Origin: Microcebus murinus
Lineage: Eukaryota > Chordata > Mammalia > Primates > Cheirogaleidae
Assembly (NCBI RefSeq): GCF_040939455.1
Contig: NC_134109.1
Coordinates: 36,473,501 to 36,537,500 of the forward strand
Length of the DNA: 64,000 nucleotides
Direction: 5' to 3'
Made by a program: the position numbers and the translations under genes. Shown one piece after another: positions 24,031-39,754 of the stretch. The notes below the pieces were generated by a model. That model was given only the letters and a program-made list of their open reading frames with translations. It was not told the DNA's origin and made no database searches. How positions within the stretch are numbered: the first letter of the stretch is position 1; each line of letters begins with the position of its first letter.

Positions 24031-24994
24031 AAAATCTCATTTAATGATAGAACTGTATTATAATAATTATGAACAATTATAAAACAAATCAAAATGTTCT
24101 TAACAAATCTTAAAAGATACATAATGTAAAGGTAAAAATAACTTGACTATAAGAAATCATTTAAATTCCACAAAGAAATGGGGAAGAATGTATTAGAAAA
24201 AGTTAAAATGTCCTGATAAACTTTAATTGTTTATATTTTTAAGTGTACAATTCAATGACTTTTAGTACACTCACAGTTACGTATCCATCACCACAATCCA
24301 TTTTAGAATTTTTTCATTACTCCCCAAAAGAAACCTGACATCCCTAGCCCTCACCCCGCCGTCACTACCACCACCTCCCCCCAGCCATTGGCAACCACTA
24401 ATCCACTTTCTATCTCTATAGATTTCCCTAATCTAGACATGTCGTGTAAATACACTCACATAATACATGATCCTTCTTTGTCTTGGCATAATGTTTTCAA
24501 GTTTTAGCAGTCTTGTGTGTACCAGCACTTCATTTCCTTTTTATGGCCAAATAATATTCCATGTAGATACACCACATTCATTGGTTGATGGGCATTTAGG
24601 TTTTTTCCCATCTTTTGGCTATTAAAATAATGTTTCTGTGAAAATTTTTGCACAAGTTTTTGTGTAGACACATGTTTTTATTTCTCTTGAAAATATCTAG
24701 GAGTGGAATTGCTGGATTATACAGTAACTCTGTGTTTGACTACTTGAAGAAATGCCAGACTGTTTTCCAAAGTGGCTGCACCATTTTATATTCCTATCAG
24801 CAATGTGTGTGTGGGGGCGTGTCTAATTTCTACATATCTTATCTAATATTTATTATCATCTGTCTTTTTTAGTATAGCCTTCTTAGCATCTCACTGTGGT
24901 ACTGTCTCAAGTGCTAACTCATTGTAGTTTTTATTGCATTTACTAATGACTAGTGACATTGAGCATCTTTCTATGTGCATATTGGCTATTTGTA

Positions 24995-25285
24995 CATTCC
25001 TCCCTTGGTCTCTGTAGGGGATTGGTTTCAAGAATCCCTGAAGATACCAAAATTCAAGGATGCTTAAGTTCCTTATATAAAATGGCGCAGTATTTGTATA
25101 TAATCTATGCACGTTCTCCTGTATACTTTAAATCTTCTTTAGATTATTATACTTAATGTAATATACTGTATTATTAAATTTATATTATTTTTAATGGTAT
25201 TGTTATTCACCCCCCCCCAGATGATTTCAATCTGCAATTGGTTGAATCCACAAAAGCAAAACCTGTGGCTACAGCAGGCCAACTG
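24995..25285 (-). mobile_element. MER2-like pogo/Tigger-type DNA transposon (non-autonomous)
   Basis: Ends 'cattcctcccttgg...' and '...caggccaactg' are near inverted repeats, flanked by TA at 24993-24994 and 25286-25287. The interior ('aaaatggcgcagtatttgta') follows the MER2 pattern. The L1 sequence is continuous once it is removed ('ggctatttgta' to 'tatgcttcttggag'). No transposase frame. Confidence 0.82.
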
Positions 25286-25307
25286 TATATGCTTCTTGGA
25301 GTCATGA

Positions 25308-25654
<347 letters not shown>

Positions 25655-25701
25655 CCTTGCCCATATCTTAATCATGATTTTTGCTGTTGGTGAGTTGCAA
25701 G

Positions 25702-25791
25702 AGGTCTTTATATGTTCAGGTAAGCATCTGAACATATAAAAGGTCTTTATATGTTCAGGTCTGAACATCTGAAAGGTCTTTATATGTTCAG
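25702..25791. repeat. Local triplication of 'aggtctttatatgttcag'
   Basis: The 18-bp motif occurs at 25702, 25741 and 25774 inside the antisense L1, with intervening units of 39 and 33 bp that share 'catctgaa'. Confidence 0.9.
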
Positions 25792-26354
25792 ATAAGCATC
25801 TAGTAAGATGCTTATCAGACATATAATTTGCAAATATTTTCTCCTAGTCAAGTGGGTTGTCTTTTTACTTTCTTGGAGTTTTAATTTTGATAAAGTTCAA
25901 TTATCTCTTTTTTCTTTTACAGCTTGTGCATTTGGTGTCCTTTCTCAGAAAACATTGCCTAACTCAAGGTCTCAAAGATATTCACCTAGATTTTATTCTA
26001 AGAGTTTTATAGTTTTGGTTCTTATATTTAAGTTGATGATTTATTTTTGGTTAATTTTTGTAAATGTAATTTTTGTAAATTTTGGTTAATTTTGTAAATG
26101 TTAATTTTTGTAAATTGTATGAGATTCAATTTCATATTTATGGATGTCATTCTTTTGCATGTGGATATCTTATTGTCCTAGCACCATTCACTGAAAAGAC
26201 TATTCTTTTCCTATTGAATTTTCTTGGCATGTTTGTCAAAAGGTAATTGACCCTAGTGGGAGGATTTATTTCTAGATTCTAGATTCTCAATGCTATTCCA
26301 CTGATCTATATATCTACCCTTATGCCAATATGGTACTGTCTTAATTACTGTAGC

Positions 26355-26687
<333 letters not shown>

Positions 26688-26993
26688 TACTGTAGCTTTT
26701 AATAAACTTTGAAATTAGAAGTTTTCCAACTTACTCTTTTTTTAGATTGCTTTGGTTATTCTGGGTCCCTTGCATTTTCATATGAATTTTAGGATTAGCT
26801 TGTCCAAAAATGGCAGCTTTGATTGGAATTGCATTGAATCTGTAAATCAAGTTGGAAAGTATTGTCATCTTAACAATATTAAGTATTCCAATCCATGAAT
26901 ATGTTTTTATAAAATTTATATTCTTTCCAAATGATGTCTTTTCATTTACTTAGGTCTTTTTACTTTCTTTCTTTGTTCTTCTTCTTCTTCTTC

Positions 26994-27295
26994 TTTTTTT
27001 TTTTAGAGACAGGGTCTTACTCTATCACACAGGCTAGAGTGCAATGGTGTGACAACAGTTCACTGCAACCTGAAACTCCTGGACTCAAGTGATTCTCCCA
27101 CCTAAGCCTCCTAAGTAGCTGAGACTATGACTATAGGCATATGCCACCGTGACAGGCTAATTCTTTTTATTTTTTGTAAATATGAGGTCTCACTGTTACC
27201 CAGGCTGGTCTCAGTCTCCTGGCCTGGGTTAAGTGATCCTCCTGCCTTGGCCTCCCAAAGTGCTGAGAGTACAAGTATGAGCCACCTTGCCGAGC
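26994..27295 (-). mobile_element. Old Alu, antisense
   Basis: (CTT)n then 'agagacagggtcttactcta' to 'ccaccttgccgagc'; flanking 'ctttttac' repeat. No lemur linker. Confidence 0.88.
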
Positions 27296-28610
27296 TCTTT
27301 TTACATTTCTTTCAACAATATTTTATAGTTTCCATTGTGTAAATCTTGCATTTTTGTTAAATCTATTCCTAAGTATTTTATTCTGTTTGATGCCTTTAAG
27401 TATGGTATTAATGTTTTCAAATTACAATTTCTCATTTTGCTTTGGTAGTATATAGAAATACAATTGGTTTTTATATATTGATCATGTATCTTACAACCTT
27501 GCTAAACATCTTAGTTCTAGTGTATATATTTTGGATTCAATAGGATTTTCTACATAAAATTCATGTTATTGTCATTAAGGACAATTTAACTTCTTGCTTT
27601 CCAACCTTGATACTGGTTTTTTTTGTGTTTTTTTTTTTTGTGTTTTTTTTTTTGCCTTACTGCAGTGCAATGTTGAATAGAAGTGGTGAAAGTGTATATA
27701 CTTGTTTTTTCCTGATCTTAGAGAGAACACATTTAGTTTTCCACCATTAAGTATGTTGTTAGTATAGTTTTCTTCATCAATGTCCTTTGTCAAGATAAAA
27801 ATATCTTCATTTTTCTCTTGTTTGTTGAGATTTTTTTTGTCAGAATTGGATGTAAGATTTTGTCATATTCTCTTGAGTCTATTGAGATGATCATGTGGTT
27901 TTTATCCTTTATTCTGTTGATATACTACATTGATTTATTAAACTAACCTTGCTTTGCTGAGGTAAATTTGATCATGGTGCATAATCTTTTTTTATATGTT
28001 GCTGGATTTGATTTGTTAGTATTTTCTAGAGAAGTTTTACATCTATATTCATGAAGAAGGTTGGTTTGTAGTTCTCTTTTCTTATGATGCCCTTGTCTGG
28101 TCTTGATAACAAGGTAATATTGGTCTCAAAAAATGTGTTAAGAAGTGTTTCCTCCTGTTCTATCTTCTGGAAGACTTAGTGAAGTACAGGAGTCAATTCT
28201 TTAAAGATTTAGTAGATTTCAGCTGAGAAACCAACTGGGCCTAGGCTGTCATTTCTGGGAAGACGTTTTATTACTAATACAATCTCTTTAGTTGTTATAG
28301 GTCCATTCAGATTTTCTGTTTCTTTTGGAGTTCATTTTGTTAATTTTTATTTTTAGGAATTTATGTATTTCATGGAAGTTATCTCATTTGTAGGAATACC
28401 ATTCTTCACAGTATTCTCTTATGATCCTTTTATTTCTGTAAGGTTAGTAGTGATGTCTCTACTTTCATTCATGATTTTAGTAATTTGAGGATTCTGTCTG
28501 TTTTGCTTGGTCAAACCAGCTAAAAGTTTGTCAAATTTTTGTCATATTTTCAAGAAGCCAGTTTTTAGTTTTGTTGGTTTTCTACATATTGTTTTTTTCC
28601 CATAAAATAG

Positions 28611-29060
28611 ATGGATATCTTCCCAAATAACTGGTATTTATAGGAAATTAAGACTTTTCATTTTAAGAAATACCAAGGAAGCTATATTTCTATCACCTTA
28701 GCACATAAAATACTTTAATTATTAATAGTATAATAGTATAATAGATAACTTGTTCTGAATAGTAGGAACTATTCAGAATGCTTTTTTGGGTGATAAGTAG
28801 TTCCTTCAGTCCTTACAAAACACACAGACAGAAACAATAAAATTAACAAACTCAACTAGCTTGAATATTTACAAAAGTTCCCTGAAACAGAAAGAAAAAT
28901 TAGTGATTAGACCAATACCCAAGATATTGTATGGAGTAAAACAGGGATTGGTAAACTGAGGCCCACATCCAAATGCTGCCAAGGACATGACAGCAGCAGC
29001 AACTGTGACCTGGTTTTCTATGTATTCTTAATTCTATATTTTATTTATTTTCATTTTAAT
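28611..29060. other. Unresolved DNA; possible hAT-like fragment near 28926
   Basis: 'acagggattggtaaactgag' then 'gcccac' resembles the end of a Charlie-type (hAT) repeat, but only about 40 bp match. The rest is AT-rich without a signal. Confidence 0.3.
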
Positions 29061-29213
29061 CTATTTTTGTTTTCTTCCTTTTGTTTGCTTTTCTTTCTCT
29101 AGTTTCTTTTAGTGAAACGTAAGCGTATTGACTTGAGACCTTTCTTCTCTTTTAATTTAAGTGTTTACAGTTATAAATCTCCCTCTAAGTACCGCTCTGT
29201 GCACGTGTTGGAA
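29060..29213 (-). mobile_element. Old L1 fragment, antisense
   Basis: 'tataaatctccctctaagta' and 'cttgagacctttcttctc' match antisense L1 ORF2. Confidence 0.65.
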
Positions 29214-29819
29214 GACGTCTTCAAAGCTTCAGCAGTTAGTTTATAACTATGGCTGACACTTCACTTCCTGCTGGACAGAACCTGAAAATCAGTCAGATGT
29301 GAGAGATGAAGCCTCTTAGGGCTTTCCTGGGTGTGAGCAAAGCACAGCACAGGCACATGGTGTTCTAGCTTCCCAGGAATAGGTTGAGCCCTTGCAAAGC
29401 CTCACATGGGCATCTCGTTTCATAATTTTTCCTTTTATTTTATTTATTTACTTATTGGTCATCTTGTTAGCTCCAACTGGTATCATTGCCTCGTGCATTT
29501 GCAATGTTGAACAATAGCCACCAATTATTTTCAACAAATGCTGTTAGGGATAAGGCTGTTTACAGTCACCTGAGTCAGGTCAAATAAAAATGACCCCTTG
29601 AGAATGGAGACTTTCGAGGAGCTGCAAGACAGTTTGAATAGTGACAATTCTCTTAGGGGTAGAACTTTTCGGGAATTTTCAATGTACTCTTCCCCTTCCT
29701 ACCAGTAGCTGCTAGGCTTCTGGTTTGTACAACTGACATAGTCGTGAGGCTGTTGGTTTTTAAGTCTGTCCTAGAACTGGAGAGAGTAGAATGGGAATAG
29801 GGCAAGTTAAAAGGCACAG
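29214..29819. other. Unresolved block interrupting L1
   Basis: About 600 bp that is not L1-like, including 'ggactttcgaggagctgcaa'-type sequence and a TTTA-rich patch at 29430-29456. Possibly an LTR; not assigned. Confidence 0.3.
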
Positions 29820-30944
29820 AGCTCAATGTTCTTATTGATATTCAACAGTTTTTCTTCAACAAATGCTCCCAAGAATAATGTAAGCCTTTGGTTAATTTCC
29901 AGAGTTGTGAATAATTTGATTTTGACAATTTTTCTCAGTGTTCTGTTCCTTTTATGAATGAACAGATTTTCATGGGTCCTTACTCCACTATTCTAGAAGT
30001 ACTTCTATGTAAGCACATTTTGAAGTTTCCATATTTACATAGGGTGTTTTGGTGCAGTGATATTTTATTGTCGATTTCTCATTTAATTGCATTTTGGTCA
30101 TGTACCAAATTTCAAATTGTAGAAGCCAGATTCAAAAGTTAAAGAGGAACAGGTAAAATTCATTTTTAAAATATCTTATTTAACATATAGATCTAAATGT
30201 TATTATTTCAACCTGTAATCAATATAAAAATTATTATTGAGATGATTTTTATTATATTAAGTCTTTGAAATACAGTGTGATTTCACATTTTATGTGTTAT
30301 TGAGTTTAGCTGGTTAACAGTAGACTGTATATGTGTATTCAGTTTAATAGGGTTTGTATTTATAGATCCATGAAACCATCAGTACAACCAAATTAATGAA
30401 AATATCCTTTACCTCAAAAGTTTTTCTGTCTTTCTCTGCAATTCCCTACCCATGCTATCCATGCCAAAGCAAGCACTGATTTGCTTTCTGAAACTACATT
30501 TTGCTTTTTCTAGAATTGTATGTAGATGAAATCATATAGTATGTATTCTTTTTGTCTGACCTCTTTCTCCCAAAACAATTATTTTAGGACTCATCCATGT
30601 TGTAGCATAAATCAATAGAGCATTCCTTTTTTATTACTGAGTAGTACTCCATTGTACGGATATACCAAAATTGGCTAATGAATTGACCTATTAGTGAATG
30701 TTTTGGTTGTTTTCAGTTTGGGCTGTTACAAATGATACTCTTCAAAACAGAAACACTCACATAGAAGTCTTTGTATAGAAATATGCTTTCATTTTTCCTG
30801 GATAAATACCTAAGAGTGGAATGCCTGAATCACATGGTATATGTTTAACTCTTTAAGAAACAGCCAAACAGTAGTTGTACCATTATACATTCCCACCAAA
30901 AGTGTGAGAGTTCCAGATGCTACACATCTTCACCAATGTATGGT
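29820..30944 (-). mobile_element. Old L1-derived DNA, antisense (approximate)
   Basis: 'cacattttgaagtttccata' and 'atttaattgcattttggtca' (30010-30120) and the 3'-UTR-like part 30410-30940 ('ggactcatccatgttgtagc', 'cattcccaccaaaagtgtga') are antisense L1. 30180-30400 is less clear. Confidence 0.55.
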
Positions 30945-30965
30945 CAGTCTTTTTATTTTTATTTT

Positions 30966-31450
30966 TTTATATTGAGGAGACAACAAATTTATTGATATAA
31001 CTGTAGAGAATCAACACTATGGATAGATTTAAACAAACCATGTAATGGTCTCTGAATAGCTTAGACATATGGCTGACTCCAGGGCTGGGACAGAGAATAT
31101 TTTGTGTAAGTCTGAAGCACTTTGTTGTGTCAAAAAGCAAGGAAGTTGGGACCCACCAGCCCCTGTGGCTCTCACAATCTCAGCTAGAATTGGGACATGT
31201 TTGTGTGGGAACAAAGGAGATGAAAACTGAGGGGCTGAAGCACCCCCCTCAGGAGGACAAAGGCACACATTTGGCGCCTGCCGTCTCCACTGGGGTGTGT
31301 GGTGACAGAAAGTGCCCCGAGGGGGATGGCAGCCATTGTGCTCAAGAAGCTCCCAGTTCACTGATGGCAGCAGCTTTGGGGCTGGTGAGGGTAGAAAGGC
31401 TCTCTAGCAGCTCGTGAGCCTGCCGACTGCCAGAGGTGGGAGAGAGGGAG
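30966..31450 (-). pseudogene. Processed pseudogene, 5'-truncated, gene unidentified
   Basis: A 485-bp block is bracketed by matching direct repeats 'cagtctttttatttttattt' (30945 and 31451). On the minus strand it ends with an AATAAA signal (30993 to 30988) about 20 nt before an A-rich tail, the structure of a retroposed mRNA 3' end. Near its 5' end one frame reads '...HELLESLSTLTSPKAAAIS' and ends at a TGA (31344-31342); the remaining roughly 350 nt would be 3' UTR. I cannot name the parent. A 110-codon frame in another phase (31029-31361) is probably accidental. Confidence 0.72.
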
Positions 31451-31483
31451 CAGTCTTTTTATTTTTATTTTATTTTTATTTTG

Positions 31484-31770
<287 letters not shown>

Positions 31771-31885
31771 AGTAAATTGTTTTTAAACTAGTAATTTGTC
31801 CTTTTGATCTAAATTGTCACATTTTATTGACATGCAGTTATTCATAGTATTTTCTTATCTTTTTAATGCTTGTAGGATCTATAGT

Positions 31886-32440
31886 GTGAAAATAAAATCT
31901 AAAAGCTGTTGGAACTCCAACAACACTTTAAGCCTTGAGATATGTAACTGTGGTATGAGTCAGGTAGCATATAAATGTAACTTCTGCTTCTTAGATTATA
32001 GATTAACTCTCTTTCTCATCGTTCTTGTCCTGCAAGTGACTAGGAGAGACCAAAGACCAGACCTCCTCCTCTTTGAATCACTGACCTTTTGTTGTAGGTT
32101 AACTGCCTTTTTTAATTGTCCTAAACCTAACTTGGACTAGATGGGTGGTGCAAAAGACCTTATGACTGTTACATCTTCAGCATAGCATGCTAAATATACC
32201 TTTCCCCAAAGAAAAAGACTGCCTTGACCAATCTGACCACTGTGACTATGCATTGAGTCTTATATAGAAAGATGTTGAAATTCTGTCAAACTTCCCTAAA
32301 CCTTGTCTATATAAGTGACTCCAAACTTCTACACATCGGGACATTGACTTCTGTCATTAGTGATCTGTGCTTCCCGGTTGGCTATCCTTAAGCTTTGTGC
32401 TTGAATAAACTCTACATTGAATCATATTTTCAGAATATCA
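31886..32440 (+). mobile_element. Probable retroviral LTR (ERV1-like)
   Basis: LTR-like layout: 'tgtgaaaataaaatctaaaa' at the start, 'gtctatataagtgactcc' as a TATA region (32308-32325), 'cttgaataaactctacattg' as a polyadenylation signal, and an end in 'atatca'. No internal genes adjoin it and no clear target duplication was found. Inferred solo LTR; family not named. Confidence 0.6.
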
Positions 32441-32499
32441 TTATTTAATGCTGACAATAGCAATGTCTACTTTTTATTTCAGTTATTGATAATTTTTGC

Positions 32500-33010
32500 T
32501 TTTGAGAAAGAAAAGTGACTCCCAGCAGTCTGAGGAATGCAAAGTATGCAAAATTTATCAGGCCCAGAGAGACATGAGCGTGGGACTTCACTCACATCCC
32601 CTGTACCCATGCCTTGTTGGTAATTGTTTTAAACAATTTTGTTTTTCTTTCCTACCCTGTAGTTTCCAGACTAGCTGATACATTTCTTAAAATGTTACTA
32701 CAAGTTGTACAATGTGACCCTGACCCATTATCTTCATGTTCCTGGAATTTGTGATACAAAGAACAATGTATATTCAATCAATAGCTTATGTTATTTTAAT
32801 GAACCAACATAAATTCTTGGTAAACAACTTAGCAACTGTCCTCAACTTATTTTTTTCTTTTCTTTAAAAACTTACCTGTAGCTGCTGCTAACCACAACAC
32901 TTATAGAGAGCAACTTGAATCTATGACTCCCCAACTGCAGTCTTCAACCTTGGCCCAAATAAACTCTTTACCTATATTAATTTTTGCCTCAGTTTCTTCC
33001 TTTAGATCAA
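32500..33010 (+). mobile_element. Second LTR-like segment (approximate)
   Basis: The end 'cccaaataaactctttacc' followed by 'tgcctcagtttcttcc' is typical of the R/U5 part of class I LTRs. The beginning is less certain. A different family from the preceding LTR. Confidence 0.5.
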
Positions 33011-33019
33011 TATTTCTTT

Positions 33020-33829
<810 letters not shown>

Positions 33830-34140
33830 TAAAATTTTAATATCTCACTTAAAGCTATATTTTCCCTTTAAGTATTATGTTAACTTCATTTCACAAATTT
33901 TATTGTTCGTTATATTCTATTCAAAATAGTTTCAAATTTCTACTGTGTTTTCCTTTCATCTGTAAGTTTTTGGAAATATTTTGCTCAATTTCTAAACATC
34001 TGGGGATTTTAAAATCATTTTGTCAGACAATTTTGATCTACATGGTGTAAGTTATCATATATCAGAACTGCAACTATTATCTTTCTCATTTTTTGTTTGT
34101 TTGTTTGTAAGTATTAATAGCCTTTTGACTCTGCAGTAAA
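33830..34140 (-). mobile_element. Old L1 fragment, antisense
   Basis: 'tttctaaacatctggggatt' and 'ttcaaatttctactgtgttt' match antisense L1 ORF2. Confidence 0.65.
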
Positions 34141-34560
34141 AACTCTACTGTCTGTGTAGCATGTGTCATATCTGGCAGACACTGCAAAAATCCCACTGTG
34201 CTCCCATCTGTTGTATTTCAATATAACTTCAGGCACTGGGAAACATTCAAGAGCTCAAAAACAATTTTCTGGAGGGATTTTTGTTTCTATTTTGTTAATA
34301 AATTACCACAGGAAAAGTAAAACAAAGAAAATTCTTATATATCTTTATAATTCCTTGAATACAGAAATGTTTAGTGTTATAATTTCTAAATTGAAATATT
34401 ATACTTTCTGTTATGAGGAATTGGATCACAAAAGGGGCTTATATGTGGAAGAGAGAAAGAAAATTGGAGATTAACTGCTTTCTGTCCTCAGAAGAAAGCT
34501 GGTCCTAGGATGGAAACAAAATACAGGGCACAAAGGGTTAAAGGGCTCATCAAAAGAACT
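34141..34560. other. Unresolved DNA, no gene seen
   Basis: A 103-codon plus-strand frame (34163-34474) has no recognisable domain; no splice or RNA signal stands out. Confidence 0.35.
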
Positions 34561-34564
34561 TCAA

Positions 34565-35869
<1,305 letters not shown>

Positions 35870-36562
35870 GGGTGGGGAAAGATTTCTCACACAGAGATTA
35901 AAATATATAGATATGAAAAAATTTTATTTTATCATCTTGGAGGGAAAATGAGAAAGTGAAAGAGAGGGGAGAGTGGGAAGGGAAGAGAAGGGAGACAGCG
36001 TGGCATCCCAAAGAAAGAGAAGGGGGTGCCCGCGCTGAGGCCAAGTGGCTTGCTGATTTTAAGGGGAAGAAAGCGGCAGCAGTATGTCAAAGTCCAAGAG
36101 TTGGTTTCCTGCCTTTCACTGGAGAAGGGATATCACCGGAGATGTGACTCTGTCCTGGAAATATGGTTGAGGCTTAGAGCTCGTTCTCTGGCTGTTCACT
36201 CAGGGTAAACGCTGATTCTCAAAACACAATTTTGAAAGAGAGAGATTTACGTCTCTTTTCTGTCCATTCAGCTCTTTTCAGAAGTTGTGCAAATCAGAAC
36301 TCCTGCAAGATGCCTGTTAAGTGTGAGAACTCATAGGATTGATCTTTAACTGTTACTGGGGAAACCGTGGGATTAGGTATTTTCCTGTTACTTCTGCAGG
36401 GCCGTCCCTTTCAATAATATCTGCTATCCACAGAACTTGTTTGGGCAAGGAAACAAGGCCTGCTCCTAGCCACCTTCCTGCCCTCCATTAGAACTGTGAT
36501 GAAGTGTTTTGACAGTAGCCATAGAGACTGTGGGTGGGGCTCTGATCATACCCCTCAACAAT
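35870..36562 (-). mobile_element. Possible LTR, antisense
   Basis: On the minus strand it starts 'tgttgaggggtatgatcag' right where the neighbouring LTR ends, and it has a GAGA-rich segment (35940-36000) and an AATAAA-like stretch near 35930. The boundaries and the LTR assignment are inference. Confidence 0.4.
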
Positions 36563-37118
36563 GCTTGGAGATAACAGTGAAATTGTCAGTGACCTCTGAG
36601 TGGTGGTGACAGTAGGGAGAAAAGAATTTCAGGACCCACCACGTAAACCAAGCAAGAGGCTTTTTATTGAAAGATTGAAAGTGAAAGTATGCTCTCCAGA
36701 GAGAGAGCAGGCAGGCTTGAAAAGAGCAGCTGCACTGGGAGAAGGTGGTTTTCCCTCTTTTGGAGTCTTCCTGACTGAGGGGAGGAGTATCAAGGCTAAG
36801 GGGTTGGCTTTTAAAGAATTTGGGTTGTAAGTCTTACAAATTGTGTTCTCTCCCATTTTTATACTTTAGATGGTTGTTTGAGCACTGTCAGGGCTATTTC
36901 AAGGGTGGAGAGATTTTAAAACCACAATGTAAGTGATATTATAATTAGCCAAAGTTCATGGAATGTGGCAGAGATCTCTGACAAGCTGGTTCTTGCCTGT
37001 GGTCATCAGTGCATCTAGTTAGCTTCTGCTTGAGAGTTAACACCTGCACCCAATCAGCAAACCCCTGTGTCCAGTCTCAGCCCTGCTCTCTACTCTCCTG
37101 CTCTAACAACATAATACT
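36563..37118 (-). mobile_element. Probable class I retroviral LTR, antisense
   Basis: On the minus strand, near its 3' end, 'caataaaaagcctcttgctt' (AATAAA at 36668-36663) is a classic LTR polyadenylation/R-region sequence, followed by a U5-like stretch. The other end near 37118 reads 'tgttagagcaggagagtag' on that strand. No internal viral coding sequence is attached. Confidence 0.6.
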
Positions 37119-37384
37119 TCTTAGAACCCAGGGTGGAGCTCAGAATGGGAGAAGGGAATTAAAGTAAGGTTTCTAGAGAAGATATATGCAAGAATAAGAG
37201 GAGTTTAATATGCTATCCTAGAGCAGACACAGGGAATGACTAAATAAACAAAGCCTTTGCATAAGTTCTACATTATTCCTTGTTCTCTGTCAAGTTTAGT
37301 CTTGCTAAGAAGTCCTAGGGAATTTTCCTGCCCTTCTCTAGAAGACATGGTTCTAGTGTTTAGAAGAATCCTGATGACAAAAGA

Positions 37385-37600
37385 AAGCTCCCATTTTTTC
37401 AGTGTCTGCTATGAGCAAGGCATTGTGCTAAGATTTTACATACCATGTTTCTTATGCACAATCCTGATGCGTTGACATTATTAAATCTATTTTTATCGAC
37501 AAGAAACAAAGGCTCCAAATAAGTTAAATGACTTGCCTAAGTGAAATGGTTAAGTAGCAGAGTCAGAGACCAAATCTCAGTCATTTCTATTGTAAAGCCT
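37385..37600 (-). mobile_element. MIR SINE, antisense
   Basis: 'gagcaaggcattgtgctaag', 'aagttaaatgacttgcctaa' and 'agcagagtcagagacc' follow antisense MIR. Confidence 0.7.
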
Positions 37601-37865
37601 GTTATCTTTTTGGTGTATATATATTGCCTACTGCCATACAAGTGCAGGAAAAAGAAAATAGAAGATATTCCTCATTGTTAGTATCTAGAAGACTCATGAA
37701 GCACTTTTATTATTTTCCTAAAATTGGAAAATAACATATTTCCTCCCCTGTTTTGTTATACCAAATCTAATATATGCTTGTAATTCCAGAAAATATTCTT
37801 GATGATTCTACTTTATTAAAACTTTAAAAAATATCATCAAAATTTGACTCATATTATTGGAGAGA
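37601..37865. other. Unresolved AT-rich DNA
   Basis: No feature recognised between two MIRs. Confidence 0.35.
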
Positions 37866-37867
37866 TA

Positions 37868-38012
37868 ATAGCATGGCTATTGGAACCAATTGCTTAGGTT
37901 TGAATCCCGACTTGCCTATTTATTAGCTGCAAGACCTTGCGCAAGTTAGATTTCTGGGCCTTAGTTTCCTCTTCTATAAATGGGAGGATAATGTCTATCT
38001 CATAGTGGCAGG
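37868..38012 (+). mobile_element. MIR SINE
   Basis: 'ggtttgaatcccgacttgcc', 'gcaagaccttgcgcaagtta' and 'cttagtttcctcttctataa' are the MIR core. Confidence 0.85.
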
Positions 38013-38158
38013 GTGGGCGTCTGCCCTCAGTTCTAGGTGTGCTCTTAGCTGAAGAATGACCAGACTGTTATCCTGGTCGCCTGGAACCCTGCTTGGAAAA
38101 ATCACCAGCAGGGCCAATGCAACAGAGTAACCTTAGGCAGGAAGCAGTTTCACATGAA

Positions 38159-38164
<6 letters not shown>

Positions 38165-38189
<25 letters not shown>

Positions 38190-38503
38190 GAGACAGAGTC
38201 TCGCTTTGTTGCCCAGGCTAGAGTGAGTGCCGTGGCGTCAGCCTAGCTCACAGCAACCTCAAACTCCTGGCTCAAGCAATCCTCCTGCCTCAGCCTCCCA
38301 AGTAGCTGGGACTACAGGCATTCGCCACCATGCCCGGCTAATTTTTTGTATATATTAGTTGGCCAATTAATTTCTTTCTATTTATAGTAGAGACGGGGTC
38401 TCGCTCTTGCTCAGGCTGGTTTCGAACTCCTGACGTTGAGCAATCCGCCCGCCTCGGCCTCCCAGAGAGCTAGGATTACAGGCGTGAGCCACCGCGCCCG
38501 GCC
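38165..38503 (-). mobile_element. Alu, young lemur-type, antisense
   Basis: Poly-T to 'accgcgcccggcc'; target duplication 'aacagttcttt'; 'ctatttatagtagag' variant. Confidence 0.95.
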
Positions 38504-38552
38504 AACAGTTCTTTATTGTAGAATAAAACAGGTCTGTCTCGTGAGTGGAGAC

Positions 38553-38608
38553 AGACCCACTGACTGACTGACTGACTGACTCATTCATTCACTCACTCAC
38601 CTATTCAC
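38553..38608. repeat. Simple repeats (CTGA)n, (TTCA)n
   Basis: Five CTGA units run into TCAT/TCAC units. Confidence 0.9.
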
Positions 38609-38714
38609 TCATTTTCTCTCTGAATGCTCAGATTGTTTCCTTTTATTAGCCCTGTTTGGAGGAGGGCTCTTGGGAGGTGTGGGATGGTACCAAATGATCA
38701 ACAGGTGTCCTCTG

Positions 38715-38715
<1 letters not shown>

Positions 38716-38750
<35 letters not shown>
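38716..38750. repeat. (TG)n microsatellite
   Basis: About 17 uninterrupted TG units. Confidence 0.95.
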
Positions 38751-38751
<1 letters not shown>

Positions 38752-38860
38752 CAGCTCCCTCTAAGAAAACCCACCTGGGGGTGGGGTGAACCACAATGCG
38801 GATTCAAACTAATGGCGTAAAATTACCCTTGGGTTACTCTAGGTCACTTTGTAAATCCTA

Positions 38861-39268
<408 letters not shown>

Positions 39269-39754
39269 AAAATTTTAGAACATTTCCATTGCTCTAAAAA
39301 TTTCCCTTATACTGATTTATAGTTAATCCCCACTCTCATCCTCAGCCCTAGGCAACCACAGATCCACTTTCTGTTTCTATAAATTTGCCATTTCTAAGTA
39401 TTTTATGTAAATAGAACCATCTAATAAGTAGTCTTTGTTTTTGGTTTCTTGCACATAGTATGTTTTTGAGGTTCATCCATATTGTAGAATGTATTAATAG
39501 TCTGTTTCTTTTAATGGCTAAGTAGTATTTTATGGATATGCCATGTTGTATTTACTCATTCACAAGCTGATGAACTTTTGGGTTGTTTCCACATCATGAT
39601 TATTATAAATCAAACTGCTATGAACATTCACACATAAGTCTCTGTGCAGGCAGATATTTTCATCAGTTCTCTTGAGTGGTATTTAGGAGTAGAATTATTG
39701 AGTCATATAATAAATTTATGTATAACTTTTTAAGTAACTACAAAATTGTTTTCT

